Part shown: positions 8,032 to 22,000 of the stretch, in pieces
Numbering within the stretch: the stretch's first letter is position 1
Layout of the letters: each line of letters begins with the position of its first letter
Source: an uncultured Clostridia bacterium
Lineage (GTDB): Bacteria > Bacillota > Clostridia > Christensenellales > HGM11417
Direction: 5' to 3'
DNA length: 64,000 bases
NCBI GenBank assembly: GCA_944332455.1
Contig: CALVJY010000012.1
Coordinates: forward strand, 1 to 64,000
Position numbers and translations under genes: made by a program
The notes under the pieces: model-generated
What the model saw: the letters and a program-made list of their open reading frames with translations, nothing else
What the model was told of the DNA's origin: nothing
Databases searched by the model: none

Positions 8032-8040
8032 AGGAGAAAA

Positions 8041-8853
8041 ATGGCCTATTCCTTTAAAGGTGCGCTGACCTTCGGCATGGTCTATGTGCCCGTGGTGCTG
8101 CAAACTGCCGTCCGGCGCAACGACGTTTCCTTCCGCCTGCTGGACAAAAAGACCATGAGCCCGATCAAGTATAAAAAGACCTGTGTGGACTGCGGAGATC
8201 GGGAAGTCAAGGCCGAGGACATCGTCAAGGGCTACCGCTACGGGGAGGATCAGTACGTCCTGTTCGAGGACAAGGACTTTGAAAAGCTGAAGTCCGAAAA
8301 GGACAAAAACATCACCATCGAGGCCTTTGTCGGGCTGGATGAGATCGATCCCATCTACTACGACAAGCCCTACTTCGTGCTGCCGGACGGCGGGGAAAAG
8401 GCCTTCGCGCTGTTGGTCAACGCCATGGAGCGGGAGCGCAAGGTGGGCATTGCCCGGGCCGTGTTCAACAATCGGGAGACCCTTTTGGCCATCCGGGTCC
8501 GGGAGGGGCGGATGATTTTGAACACCCTCTTTTTTGCGGAGGAGATACGGGAGGTTCCGGGGGAGAGAACGGGGACGAGCGGGGAAAAGGAGCTGGACAT
8601 GGCGGCTTCCCTCATCGAGAACATGACCGAACCCTTCGAGCCGAAAAAGTACAAAGACGAGTACGCCGAAAAAGTGCGGGCGGCCGTCGAGGCCAAGATC
8701 GCCGGAAAGCAGATCCGCTCGGTCAAAAAGCAGGCGGGCCCGGCCGTGCTGGATCTGATGGAGGCCCTGAGGCAGAGCCTGGCCATGACCGCCGCGCCCA
8801 AGGCAAAACCCGCGCCCAAGCGCGCCGCCCGGTCGGAGAAAAAGCGGGCATGA
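8041..8853 (+). CDS. ku: Ku protein (non-homologous end joining)
   Basis: A 270-residue bacterial Ku. It binds DNA double-strand ends as a homodimeric ring and recruits an ATP-dependent ligase (LigD). The family opening MAYSFKGALTFGMVYVPV sets the start at 8041, with AAGGAG 6 bases upstream. The body shows the Ku core motifs (YKKTCVDCG, YDKPYFVLPDGG, ALLVNAMERERKVGIAR, EMTEPFEPKKYKDEY-like region) and a Lys/Ala-rich tail (about residues 240-270) of the DNA-contacting type. LigD is not in this window; the LigA downstream is the replicative NAD+ enzyme. The gene is bracketed by two inverted copies of an AT-rich motif (8009-8031, 8879-8902). Confidence 0.93.
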   Translation: MAYSFKGALTFGMVYVPVVLQTAVRRNDVSFRLLDKKTMSPIKYKKTCVDCGDREVKAEDIVKGYRYGEDQYVLFEDKDFEKLKSEKDKNITIEAFVGLDEIDPIYYDKPYFVLPDGGEKAFALLVNAMERERKVGIARAVFNNRETLLAIRVREGRMILNTLFFAEEIREVPGERTGTSGEKELDMAASLIENMTEPFEPKKYKDEYAEKVRAAVEAKIAGKQIRSVKKQAGPAVLDLMEALRQSLAMTAAPKAKPAPKRAARSEKKRA

Positions 8854-8878
8854 CCGTTTTTTGTCTGCGTTCACAGTA

Positions 8879-8902
8879 TATAAAAACGTTCAATAATCAA
8901 AT
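8879..8902 (-). repeat. AT-rich intergenic motif, copy C, downstream of ku
   Basis: TATAAAAACGTTCAATAATC plus AAAT; read on the minus strand it matches copy B at about 21 of 23 positions. It begins 25 bases after the Ku stop codon. Confidence 0.65.
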
Positions 8903-8967
8903 ATTTCAAAGATTTAAAGAGGAAAACAGACCGCTGAAAAAAACTTGAAAAAAGTGCCTCAAAACGC

Positions 8968-8997
8968 TTGTACTTTAATCCTTGAAAGTGCTAAAAT
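8968..8997 (+). promoter_or_regulatory. Probable promoter of the yerC-pcrA-ligA operon
   Basis: TTGTAC (8968-8973), 18-bp spacer, TAAAAT (8992-8997), 31 bases before the YerC start. A direct repeat with TTGAAA occurs at 8945 and 8982. Confidence 0.5.
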
Positions 8998-9028
8998 AGA
9001 TACAGTATCACAACGGAAGGTGATTGAA

Positions 9029-9360
9029 ATGTATCAATCCAAGTTTGCAAACAGAGAGCTGGATCTTCTGTTCGACGCCGTGCTCAGTCTGAAAAACAAG
9101 GAAGAGTGCTATCGGTTTTTTGAGGATCTCTGCACGGTCAACGAACTGACCAGCCTTTCCCAGCGGCTGGAAGTGGCCAGGCTGCTGTACGAGAAAAAGA
9201 CCTATGCGGAGATCGGGGCGCTGACCACGGCCTCCACCGCCACCATCAGCCGGATCAACCGGAGCCTGGAGTACGGGGCGGACGGCTATCCCATCGTGTT
9301 TGAGCGGCTGAAGGCCAGGGAGGCCGCCGAGGATCCGGAAGAGGAGCGGAAAGAGGTTTA

Positions 9361-9361
<1 letters not shown>
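9029..9361 (+). CDS. YerC/YecD-family TrpR-like regulator
   Basis: A 110-residue helical DNA-binding protein. NELTSLSQRLEVARLLYEKK and AEIGALTTASTATISRINRS form the TrpR-type helix-turn-helix. The start is set by the family N-terminus MYQSKFANRELDLLFDAVL and GGAAGGTGATTG upstream. The homologue in Bacillus lies beside pcrA and ligA as well, and the stop codon here overlaps the pcrA start by one base (TAATG). Ligand and target genes are not known from sequence. Confidence 0.85.
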
Positions 9362-13549
<4,188 letters not shown>

Positions 13550-13587
13550 AGGCGAAAGTCAAGGACTTGTTTTACTGTATAAAAACA

Positions 13588-13600
13588 TTCAATAATAATT
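13588..13600 (-). repeat. AT-rich intergenic motif, copy D
   Basis: TTCAATAATAATT preceded by TATAAAAACA, the same arrangement as copy C, beginning about 28 bases after the ligA stop codon. Confidence 0.6.
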
Positions 13601-13615
13601 AAAAATGCAAAAATC

Positions 13616-13640
13616 AAAAAGGACGTTCTGCGTCCTTTTT
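13616..13640 (+). terminator. ligA terminator, first copy
   Basis: AAAAAGGACG (13616-13625), loop TTCTG, CGTCCTTTTT (13631-13640). Confidence 0.85.
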
Positions 13641-13808
13641 GCATGTCAAGATTTGGGGGGCTTTTTCAGGAGGTGCGTTCAGCCGCTGTTTTCTGCCGGG
13701 ATCACAATTTTAAGGACGTTCTGCGTCCTTTTTGCATGTCAAGGTTTTTTTTGGGGGGCTTTTTCAGGAGGTGCGTTCAGTCGCTGTTTTCTGCCGGGAT
13801 CACAATTT
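13619..13808 (+). repeat. Tandem duplication of about 93 bp containing the terminator
   Basis: Unit 1 (13619-13711) and unit 2 (13712-13808) share GGACGTTCTGCGTCC, the GCATGTCAAG block, GGGGGGCTTTTTCAGGAGGT, GCGTTCAGYCGCTG and TTTTCTGCCGGGATCACAAT. They differ mainly by a longer T-run and one C/T change in unit 2. No reading frame with a start site is present. Confidence 0.85.
13712..13733 (+). terminator. Terminator, second copy
   Basis: AAGGACG (13712-13718), loop TTCTG, CGTCC with T5; same hairpin as at 13616, duplicated with its flank. Confidence 0.75.
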
Positions 13809-13884
13809 TTTTCAGTCGCCGGAGCGCGTGAAAGGCAAACGGAAATGCGGCGATGGCATGGTTTGGACAATCGGGCGAAAACGG

Positions 13885-13914
13885 TTGACAAATCACAGAA
13901 AGGTGTGATAGTAT
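13885..13914 (+). promoter_or_regulatory. Promoter of the GH94 gene
   Basis: TTGACA (13885-13890), 18-bp spacer, TAGTAT (13909-13914). Transcription would start inside the operator at 13921. Confidence 0.75.
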
Positions 13915-13920
13915 TTTTAA

Positions 13921-13936
13921 AGAAACACGAGTTTTT
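13921..13936 (+). promoter_or_regulatory. LacI-type operator, site 1
   Basis: AGAAACACGAGTTTTT, 14 of 16 positions identical to the perfect palindrome at 16546. Centred on CpG as usual for LacI-family operators and placed at the expected transcription start. Confidence 0.7.
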
Positions 13937-13988
13937 ATTTTAAAACAGAGCCGAAGTCCGGTACGTACCGGGCAGGGAGGAGAGCAAC

Positions 13989-16253
13989 GTGAAATCCTAT
14001 CACACCGAAGAAGACTGCTTTTTGCTGAAGGATCCCGAAACCGGGAAGCCCTGGGAAAACCTGCTGTGGAACCGCCGTCATTTCATTCTGAGTCTGACGC
14101 ATACCGGGGGGAGTTTTTGCCGCTTTCTGGACGAGGACGCCGATCAGATCGTGCTCAACACGCCCGGCCGGAACTTTGTCTACGTCCGGGACGACGAGAG
14201 CGGAGTTTTTTTTAATCCCGGCATCGCGCCCGCCTGCGCGGAGGCCGAGCATTACTTTTGCGAGCACGGCATGAACCATTCCGAGGTGGGCTGCGAGGTC
14301 GGAGGGATCGCCGCTGCTCAGGCCTTTGCGGTGGCCGAGGAAGAGCTGTTCGGCATCTGGCGGGTACAGGTGGAAAACAGGAGCAAAAGACCCCGAAAGC
14401 TGAGCGTGTTTGCGGCTCTCTCCTTCTGCCTGGAAGGTTTTCCTCAGCCGGCCTACTACAATGCGGGCACGACCACGGTCACCCGTTTCAGTTCCAAAAC
14501 CAGCGCGATCGTCTGCGAAAATTTCAATCCCTATGCCGCCAAGTTCAGCCGTCCCAGCGGCTTTTTGCTCCCGTCTGAGCCGCCGGCCTCCTTCGAGGGG
14601 AACTGGGAAAAATTTTTGGGCACGCTGGGCAGTGCGGCCAATCCGCGCGAGGTCCGGGAGGGCAGACTGTCCTGTTCCGAGGCCACCGTGCGGGAGCGGG
14701 GCGGAGTCCTGCAGCATGTGCTGACGCTGGCCCCTGGAGAGAGCCGGACGCTGTGGTATCTGATGGGCTTCATCAAAGATCTGGCCGAGCTGGAAGCCTC
14801 GGCGGCCTCCTTTCTGAAGATCGCCGAACAGACTTTCGAGGGGATCCGGGAAAAGGGAAGGGCCCGATTCGGTTCGCTGCGGACGGCTACGCCCGAACCC
14901 CGCATCGACCGCATCATGAATTTTTGGGCGGCCAAACAGGTCTCCTACTGTACCATCGGCAAAAAAGCGGTGAGGGACAACGCTCAGCTGTGCATGGGGC
15001 TGCTAAACTTTGATCTGCCCTATGCCGCCCGGGTCATCGAGGAGTGCGCGGCGCATCAGTACGCCGACGGCCACGCCGTTCTGCTGTGGTACCCCTACCT
15101 GGAAAAAAACGTCTACTCCGACCCTTCGTTCTGGCTGATCGCCGGGGTTTGCGAATACCTGAAGGAAAGCGGGGAATTCGGCTTTCTGGACAAAAAGATC
15201 CCCTATCTGGACGGGGGCGAGGACACCGTCTACGGTCACCTGAAGCGGGCGGCGGAGTGGTATCTGCGCCCGGACGGCCTGGGGCCGCACGGTCTGCCCC
15301 TCATCTGTCACGCCGATTGGAACGACGCCCTGAACATTCCGGACGAGAGGGCCGAATCCGTGCTGACGGCCATGTTCGTGCTCTATGGGTTTGGCGAACT
15401 GGCCGAACTTGCGGAGCGGCTGGGAGATCTGCCCTTTGCAGCCCGTCTGAAGAAGGCGAAAAAAGATCTGACCGAAACCGTCAATCGTACGGCCTTCAAC
15501 GGCGATTACTATGTGCGGGCCTTTTCCAAGTTCGGCACGGTGGGGGACAAGGGGCAGCCCGGCGGGGCCATCTACGTCAATCCCCAGGCATGGGCGATCC
15601 TGGCCGGGATCGTACCGAAAGACCGGCTGCCGAAGGTGCTGGCGGCCATGGACGGCATGGAGACCGAGGAAGGGGTACCTCTGTGCGCGCCGCCCTATCC
15701 GGTCTATGACGAGCGCGTGGGCCGGATGAGCGGCATGCTGCCCGGGGTCTACGAGAACGGCGGCATCTACAACCACGCCGGCTGCTTCAAGGTCATGGCC
15801 GACTGCGAACTGGGTCGGGGAGACCGGGCGCTGGCTACCTTGCTGAAGATCATCCCCGACGGCCCCCGCAATCCCAGCAGCAGGACCACCTGCGAACCCT
15901 ATGTGTTCACCAACTGTTACCTCAAACACCCTGCCGTGGACATGATGGTGGGCTCGGCCTGGCAGACCGGGACCTCAGCCTGGGGACTGAGATGCTTCTA
16001 CGAGGGGATCCTGGGCCTGCGGCGAAGCTACGAGGGCCTGCGGATCCGTCCCTGTCTGCCCTCCTCCTGGCGGGAAGTCCAGGCCCGGCGGGTCTTCCGC
16101 GGCGACCGGCTCAACATTCGCTACCGGCGCGGCGACCGGGTCGAAAGACCGACGCTGACCGCAGACGGAAAAGTGCTGGAGGGCGATCTGCTCCCGGTGT
16201 TCGGCGACGGCCGGGAACACGAAATTTTGGTCGAACTGCCGGAAACGGATTGA
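13989..16253 (+). CDS. GH94-family glycoside phosphorylase (cellobiose/chitobiose phosphorylase-like)
   Basis: A 754-residue cytosolic enzyme without signal peptide. GH94 proteins cleave a beta-glycosidic disaccharide with phosphate, yielding a sugar 1-phosphate. N-terminal beta-sandwich (about 1-290), linker helices, (alpha/alpha)6 barrel with the DWND motif at residues 443-446 carrying the general-acid Asp, and a C-terminal beta-sheet domain. Conserved blocks GMLPGVYENGGIYNHAG and MMVGSAWQTGTSAWG fit the family. Substrate (cellobiose, chitobiose, laminaribiose) cannot be fixed from sequence. GTG start, set by GGGAGGAG 8 bases upstream. First gene of the glycan locus, under its own promoter and LacI-type operator. 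Confidence 0.9.
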   Translation: MKSYHTEEDCFLLKDPETGKPWENLLWNRRHFILSLTHTGGSFCRFLDEDADQIVLNTPGRNFVYVRDDESGVFFNPGIAPACAEAEHYFCEHGMNHSEVGCEVGGIAAAQAFAVAEEELFGIWRVQVENRSKRPRKLSVFAALSFCLEGFPQPAYYNAGTTTVTRFSSKTSAIVCENFNPYAAKFSRPSGFLLPSEPPASFEGNWEKFLGTLGSAANPREVREGRLSCSEATVRERGGVLQHVLTLAPGESRTLWYLMGFIKDLAELEASAASFLKIAEQTFEGIREKGRARFGSLRTATPEPRIDRIMNFWAAKQVSYCTIGKKAVRDNAQLCMGLLNFDLPYAARVIEECAAHQYADGHAVLLWYPYLEKNVYSDPSFWLIAGVCEYLKESGEFGFLDKKIPYLDGGEDTVYGHLKRAAEWYLRPDGLGPHGLPLICHADWNDALNIPDERAESVLTAMFVLYGFGELAELAERLGDLPFAARLKKAKKDLTETVNRTAFNGDYYVRAFSKFGTVGDKGQPGGAIYVNPQAWAILAGIVPKDRLPKVLAAMDGMETEEGVPLCAPPYPVYDERVGRMSGMLPGVYENGGIYNHAGCFKVMADCELGRGDRALATLLKIIPDGPRNPSSRTTCEPYVFTNCYLKHPAVDMMVGSAWQTGTSAWGLRCFYEGILGLRRSYEGLRIRPCLPSSWREVQARRVFRGDRLNIRYRRGDRVERPTLTADGKVLEGDLLPVFGDGREHEILVELPETD

Positions 16254-16503
16254 TTTTCCGATCGGCGGCGGGAGGGCCCAAAAGGCCGCCGCGCCCCGCT
16301 CCAGGGGAGAGCGAGCGCCGAAGCCGGTGAAGGAGATTTTTGAAAAACTCAGATCAAGAATGAAAAATAAATAAATTATTTTCACAAAATAATCGATTTT
16401 TTTCAAAAGTCTTGAATAAATTTTACCTTTCAAAGATAAATTTACCCCTCTCTTTTTAAGATAAAAATCCAAAAATTTTCTGAAAAAATTTTTCAAAACC
16501 CTA

Positions 16504-16532
16504 TTGACAAATGTTTCGGAATGTGTTATGAT
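16504..16532 (+). promoter_or_regulatory. Main promoter of the glycan operon
   Basis: TTGACA (16504-16509), 17-bp spacer, TATGAT (16527-16532); near-consensus. The upstream DNA 16340-16500 is extremely AT-rich and holds no gene. Confidence 0.9.
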
Positions 16533-16545
16533 AGAAATGTGGCTT

Positions 16546-16561
16546 AGAAACACGTGTTTCT
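16546..16561 (+). promoter_or_regulatory. LacI-type operator, site 2
   Basis: AGAAACACGTGTTTCT, a perfect 16-bp palindrome with central CG, starting 14 bases after the -10 box so that bound repressor would block initiation. Likely target of the LacI protein at 29030. Confidence 0.85.
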
Positions 16562-16647
16562 GAATCCGTCTTAGAGTCTGCCTTCCCGCGTATGAATGGG
16601 CGGCTTGCGGAGTCCGGGGCGGAGGAGGAAAAATCGAGAGGTGACAT

Positions 16648-18600
16648 ATGAAAAAAGGGACGGAGAAGATCGTCCGCGCCTGGACAATCCTGCTGATCTG
16701 CCTGACGCTGATCCTTGGCGCGGCCGGCTGTGCGCAGCCGAGGCCCGACTCTCCGGAGACGTCGATCCCCCCGGAGTCGTCGACAGATCCTGAACCGGAG
16801 GAGACCGTTGTGGTGCCAGCAAAGACCAAAAGTATCACAAGTTTAAGCGCGACGGACGCCCTGGGGCGGAGCTTTTCGCCGGTGTCCTCGCTGATCGAGG
16901 AGCGGCAGGTAGGCATTTTCTACTTCCTGTGGATCGGGGAGCACAACAGCACCGGGGCGTCCTCGGACGGCCGCACGCTGGACATTTCCAAGATGTCGGT
17001 GGACGAGCTCAAATCCGGCTCGGACGTCGGCCGCCACCACTACTGGGGCGAGCCGCTGTACGGCTACTACCGTTCGGACGATCCCTGGGTGTTCGGCAAG
17101 CATCTGGAGCTTCTGACCCTGGCGGGGGTGGACTATCTGGTGTTTGACTACACCAACTCCAACTATGATTCGGGCAAGGTGGTCAACTACTACAAGGACG
17201 TGACCGACCAGATCTTCCCGGTCGCCTTAAAAATGCAGGCCGAGGGCTGGGACATCCCGAAATTCGTGTTCATGCTGAACGCCTCGGCCGACAAGACGGT
17301 CAAACAGCTCTACGAGGATTATTACCAGAATCCCGACTACGACAGCCTGTGGTACCGCGCGCCGGACGGGCTGAGCGAAAACAAAAATCCCGAGGGCAAG
17401 CCCTGGGTGATCTGCGGGGACGCCGTACAGTTTCTGGAGGCGGACATCCGCGACTATTTCCACATCAAGCAGACCCAGTGGCCCAACGAGGCGCCCTCCA
17501 CCGACGGGGTGTGGGACTTCCGCTACAAGGACAACGGCTTTCCCTGGATGAGCTGGGAGCGCACCAAAAACGGGACCCGCAAGCAGTACAGCCACAACGG
17601 CATCATGTCGGTCTCCATTTCCCAGCATCTTTCGGGGGCGTTCAGCGATCCCGTGCTGCAGGGGGGCTACAATTCCTGCTATGGCCGGGGCTGGTCCTCG
17701 CTGGACAACAACGGGTCGGGCGGCAACAGCAAGGAGCGTGTGGCCGCCGGCACCAACTTCCAGGAGCAGTGGGACTATGCCCTTTCCCAGGCGAGGGAGG
17801 GCAAGGTCAACAACATCTTTGTGACCGGGTGGAACGAATGGGTGGCCCAAAAACAGCCCGCGGGGAACGGCCGCCCCAACAGCTACTTTGTCGATCTTTA
17901 CGACGCCGAATTTTCCCGAGACGCCGAGATGACCGCCGGAGAGCTGGGGGACAATTTTTACCTTCAGCTCTGCCGCAACATCCGGGCGTTCAAAGGCCTC
18001 CCAGCCGCATCCTCCTCCCTCAGGCTCGTCCGAAAGACCATCGATCTTGAGGGCGGCCTGGGGCAGTGGGAGGAAGTCCAGGCCTTCGCCGATCCCGAAG
18101 GAGACACGGCCGCCCGCGATCACGCCTCCTCCAACGCCACGCTGCCCAACCTGGTCAACGATACCGGCCGCAACGACATCGTGCAGACCCAGGTCGTGCG
18201 GGACGAGCAAAACCTTACCTTTTTGATCACCTGCGCCGGGGAGATCACCCCCTGCGAGGCCGGAGACAAGACCTGGATGAACCTTTTCCTGGGCTTCGGC
18301 GAGGGAGGGTGGAACAACTTCCAGTTCGTGGTCAACCGCACCGTGAACGGAAACACCGCGCTGATCGAGCGGCTGAACGGGGAGGGCGAGGCCGTCTCCA
18401 CGGCCGGAAAGGCCGAGATCCGGGTCAGCGGAAATCACCTGATTGTGCAGATCCCGTTAAAAGCGCTGGGCGTTTCCGACGACTTCACCCTGAATTTCAA
18501 GGTCAGCGACCATGTGACCGACTATGCCGACATCCTCAGCTACTACGTGGACGGCGATTCCGCCCCCATCGGCCGGCTGAGCTACACTGCAAAGGGCTGA
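16648..18600 (+). CDS. Lipoprotein with glycosidase-like TIM barrel and CBM9-like domain
   Basis: A 650-residue secreted protein. Signal peptide with lipobox GAAGC (Cys28), Ser/Pro/Thr linker to about residue 60, then a catalytic-type domain (about 70-455) with VGIFYFLWIGEHNS, HHYWGEPLYGYY, VDYLVFDYTNSNY and FVTGWNEWVAQKQ, reminiscent of GH71/GH99-like TIM-barrel enzymes. The C-terminal part (about 475-650) has the NDTGRNDIVQTQVVRDEQNL and MNLFLGF signatures of a CBM9/DOMON-like beta-sandwich. Catalytic residues are not proven. It is a paralogue of the protein at 27083. First gene behind the operator at 16546; gives a cell-surface enzyme for the locus. Confidence 0.75.
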   Translation: MKKGTEKIVRAWTILLICLTLILGAAGCAQPRPDSPETSIPPESSTDPEPEETVVVPAKTKSITSLSATDALGRSFSPVSSLIEERQVGIFYFLWIGEHNSTGASSDGRTLDISKMSVDELKSGSDVGRHHYWGEPLYGYYRSDDPWVFGKHLELLTLAGVDYLVFDYTNSNYDSGKVVNYYKDVTDQIFPVALKMQAEGWDIPKFVFMLNASADKTVKQLYEDYYQNPDYDSLWYRAPDGLSENKNPEGKPWVICGDAVQFLEADIRDYFHIKQTQWPNEAPSTDGVWDFRYKDNGFPWMSWERTKNGTRKQYSHNGIMSVSISQHLSGAFSDPVLQGGYNSCYGRGWSSLDNNGSGGNSKERVAAGTNFQEQWDYALSQAREGKVNNIFVTGWNEWVAQKQPAGNGRPNSYFVDLYDAEFSRDAEMTAGELGDNFYLQLCRNIRAFKGLPAASSSLRLVRKTIDLEGGLGQWEEVQAFADPEGDTAARDHASSNATLPNLVNDTGRNDIVQTQVVRDEQNLTFLITCAGEITPCEAGDKTWMNLFLGFGEGGWNNFQFVVNRTVNGNTALIERLNGEGEAVSTAGKAEIRVSGNHLIVQIPLKALGVSDDFTLNFKVSDHVTDYADILSYYVDGDSAPIGRLSYTAKG

Positions 18601-18725
18601 TCCGACGCCGGGCAGGCAAGTTTTAAACGGAGCAGAAAAGCGGAACAAAACCGTGGGCAGATGTTCCCGGGCGAATACGAAAGTTTTGGATAAAAGTTAA
18701 GAAGGAAGGGAAATGATATAGCGAT

Positions 18726-19021
18726 CCGCGCAGGCCGAACGGCAAGGCCTGCGCGGGGCGGAGGTGGAAGCTTCTGCCCGATAAAAATCTTTTTCTCAAA
18801 ACCGTTCAAAAAAGGCGGGGCTGTATTCGCCGGGGCAGACGGCTTGAAAAGCCTCAGGCCGGGTCCGGCCTCGGGGAATACAGAGCGGGATCCGCTCAAA
18901 TCCACAAAACGTCCGCTCTTTTTCAAGAGCGGGAGGGCAGAAGGGGTCCCTTCTGCAAAGACCACTCCCGGCAAGGGAGCAAACGCGAATGAGAAGACCC
19001 AAGGCCGGCAAAAGTCCGGCC
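18726..19021 (+). ncRNA. Hairpin-rich leader upstream of the surface protein gene
   Basis: No reading frame is convincing here. Successive stem-loops are visible: 18726-18736/18746-18756 (11 bp), 18821-18828/18876-18883 enclosing 18841-18853 and 18856-18871, 18883-18897, 18913-18920/18925-18932, 18937-18945/18948-18956 (9 bp), 18965-18979, and 19003-19008/19016-19021. None has the T-run of a terminator. The array fits a structured 5-prime leader or stabilising element for the next gene; no known riboswitch motif was recognised. Confidence 0.5.
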
Positions 19022-19057
19022 GCGGGCTGACTCATAAAGAAAACAGGAGGAATCAAG

Positions 19058-22000
19058 ATGAAAACTCGCAGCAAACTTGCGGTAAGTCTCGTGCTGGGAC
19101 TTGCCATGATCCTGTCGGTGTTCTGCGCCGGCGTCGCGCTGGCCGAGACTCCGGTCGGTGGCCAGGCTACCGCGGACGCTTCCAGCTTTGACAGCAACGG
19201 CTGGTTCACGCAGACCGCCTACAACGCCATGGAGGACAAGACCAACGTCCTAATCGAAGGGACCCTGGCCGGTCAGCCGGGCGACGGCTATCTGGGCTAT
19301 CATGCACCCGAGGCCCTCGGCGGCTACACCGGGATCGCCGGCTTTGCCAACGGAAAATTTGTCAACAACAAGCAGCTTTCCGTGGCCGACGGCGTGTCCT
19401 TCGAGATCGCCATCCAGCCCTCTGCGGCGGCCGGAAGCCATCAACTCCGCGGCATCCACTTTGTGGATTCTGAGGCCGTTTCCGGTTACCTTGGCCTGAA
19501 GGAGACCAACACCGTGTTCGGCCTGTACTTCGACGAGTACGGCCAGAAAGCCCAGATCTATGTCAACGGGCAGCAGCAGACCCTGATCAACGACGCCAAG
19601 GAGATCGAGGTCAATCCTTCGATCAAGACCATCTGGACGGGCGCCCCCAACTGCGCTTCCAACTTCGTTAACGTGGAATTCGGGGCCGAATCCGTCAAAG
19701 TCTACGTCAACAACGCCCTGATCGCCGATCTGACCGGTATCACCGCCTCCACTTTTGACTCCGGCAAGGTGCAGCTGGTCTATGATCCCTGGGGCGGCGG
19801 CGGAGAGCCCTGGGTCTTCTTCAGCGCCTTCAATCCCTTCACCGTGATCAAGTCCTCGGTGCCCGCCGACGGCATCAAGATCCCCGCGATGTCTGAGAAC
19901 CTCACCGTGGAACTGACCAAGGAGATCTCCGTCATTTCCCTGATCAACGGCGAGGAGACCATCGCCCTCGAAAAGGACACCGATTATACCGTGGACGGCT
20001 TCGAGGTCACCATTTTCAGCACGGTGCTGACCGAAAAGCCCGTCAACTACTTTGATTCCAACATCAGCTTTGTCTTTACCTCGGCCGAGGAAGAGCCCCG
20101 CACCACCTCGCTGGCTGTGGCCACCCGCTACTATGACCCGCCGGTCTACACCCAGGGCGGCGTGCTGGAAGTGGCCGAGGATCTGACCGAGGACGCCAGC
20201 TTTGAGGTCACCTACGAGAACGACGAAACCTACACCCTGACCGCCAACGGCGCGGCCGTGGATGCTTCCAACTACACCGCGACCTGGGCGGCCGGCAAGA
20301 TCGCCGTCACCCTGAAGGCCGACTACCTGAACGGCCTGACCCAAGGCGCCTACACCTTCACCCTGAACACGCTGTCCGGCTCGGTGAACTACGTGGTCTA
20401 CCGCAAGACCATGCCCAACAGCTGGATCACCATCGGCAACGGCACTACCTCGGACGAGAGCGAGGTGAGCGCCGTCGCCGATGAGGCCGGCTCCACCACG
20501 CTGAACATCGGATTCCTGGGCAACGCCTACTACTCCGAGAAGATCGACGTGCGCAAGACCATCTACATCGAGATGAATATGAATAAAGTCATCTCCGATG
20601 TCCATGAGCACGGGTGGTTCGCCATCGGTCTGACCAACGACGTCACCAAAGTCGGAAGCCTGAACGAGGGCAACTCCGACGACCGCCTGACCTTCCTCTA
20701 CGGACACGCCAAGGGCGAGTTCCAGTGCCTGTCCATCCTCCCCAATGCGGTCTTCAAGCCCGAATTCGTCAATCAGAACGGCCCGCAGCTGTTTGCCCTC
20801 AGCTTTGCCGAGGCGGACGAGAACGGGGAGACCGTGGAAGGACAGACCACCAAGCTCTACTTCAACGGAGAGCTGGTCTTCGAGACCGATGAGCGCAACC
20901 AGGCCGACTTTAAAAACGGCGCCTACCTGGGCCTGTTCTCGGCCATTGACGTTCTGAACATCACCACCCGCACCGATCCCACTTCGCCCGCGGCCAACAC
21001 CCTGGGTCTGGAGTACGATCTGGGCACGAACGCCGACATCACGGTGCCCCTGTACAACACCACCGCGGTGACCGCCGTGCGCTACGGCGACACCACCCTG
21101 ACTTCGGAGCAGTTCAGCTTTGACGGCAGCAAACTGACCGTCAAGGGCAGCTTCCTGTCCACTGTGGTCTATGACGACATCATGGAACTGGTGGCGGTCT
21201 GCGACGGCGGCGTGGAAGTGACCGTCCCCGTCAAAGTCAACGTGGCCATCGATCCCGAGACCTCCTTTGTGGCCTATGCGGGTGAAAACGGCGCCGTGTT
21301 CAACGACTTCGCGGACAAGACCGTCACCCAGGTCATCAACACCGCGACCTCGGTGGCGCTGACCGGCGAAGAGTACACCTTTGCCGACGGCGTGCTGACC
21401 ATCAGCAAATCTTACCTCACCGAAAAGGGCACCTACGGCTTTGCCGTGCTGGCCGACGGAGAACTTTACTTCGCCATGGCCGTCAATCAGACCTATTCGG
21501 CGGACGGCATCGCCAACCTGCTGGGCAGCGAGGACGCCTCGGTGACCGACGGCGTGCTGACCGTGGAAGGGGAGAGCAGCTATCTCTACAAAGATCTGGT
21601 CGACCTCACCGCCGGGGCTGAATACACGCTGAACATCACCAACCTGAACGGCCTGTACAATTCCGGTCTGACCGGTTCGGTGGACGCCTATGTGGCCCTG
21701 ACCTTCTTCGACATGTACTCCGGCAACACCGTCAGCGTCAAGTTCTACCAGAATTCCACCACCGCCGGCGTGCAGCCCACCTACATCGAGGTCAATCTCC
21801 GCGACCGGAACGGAAACCCGGTTTACTACAACAATACCGCGATCAGCGATTCGACCAGCTTCTTTGACTTCAACGTCATCGGCGAACACAAGATCAAGCT
21901 GTCGGCCGAGAGCGGACTTCTGACAGTTGAGATCGACGGGCAGGTCATTTACCTCGATCTCGGAGACACCGAAATGACCCAGCTGCAGCTGGGCGTGACC

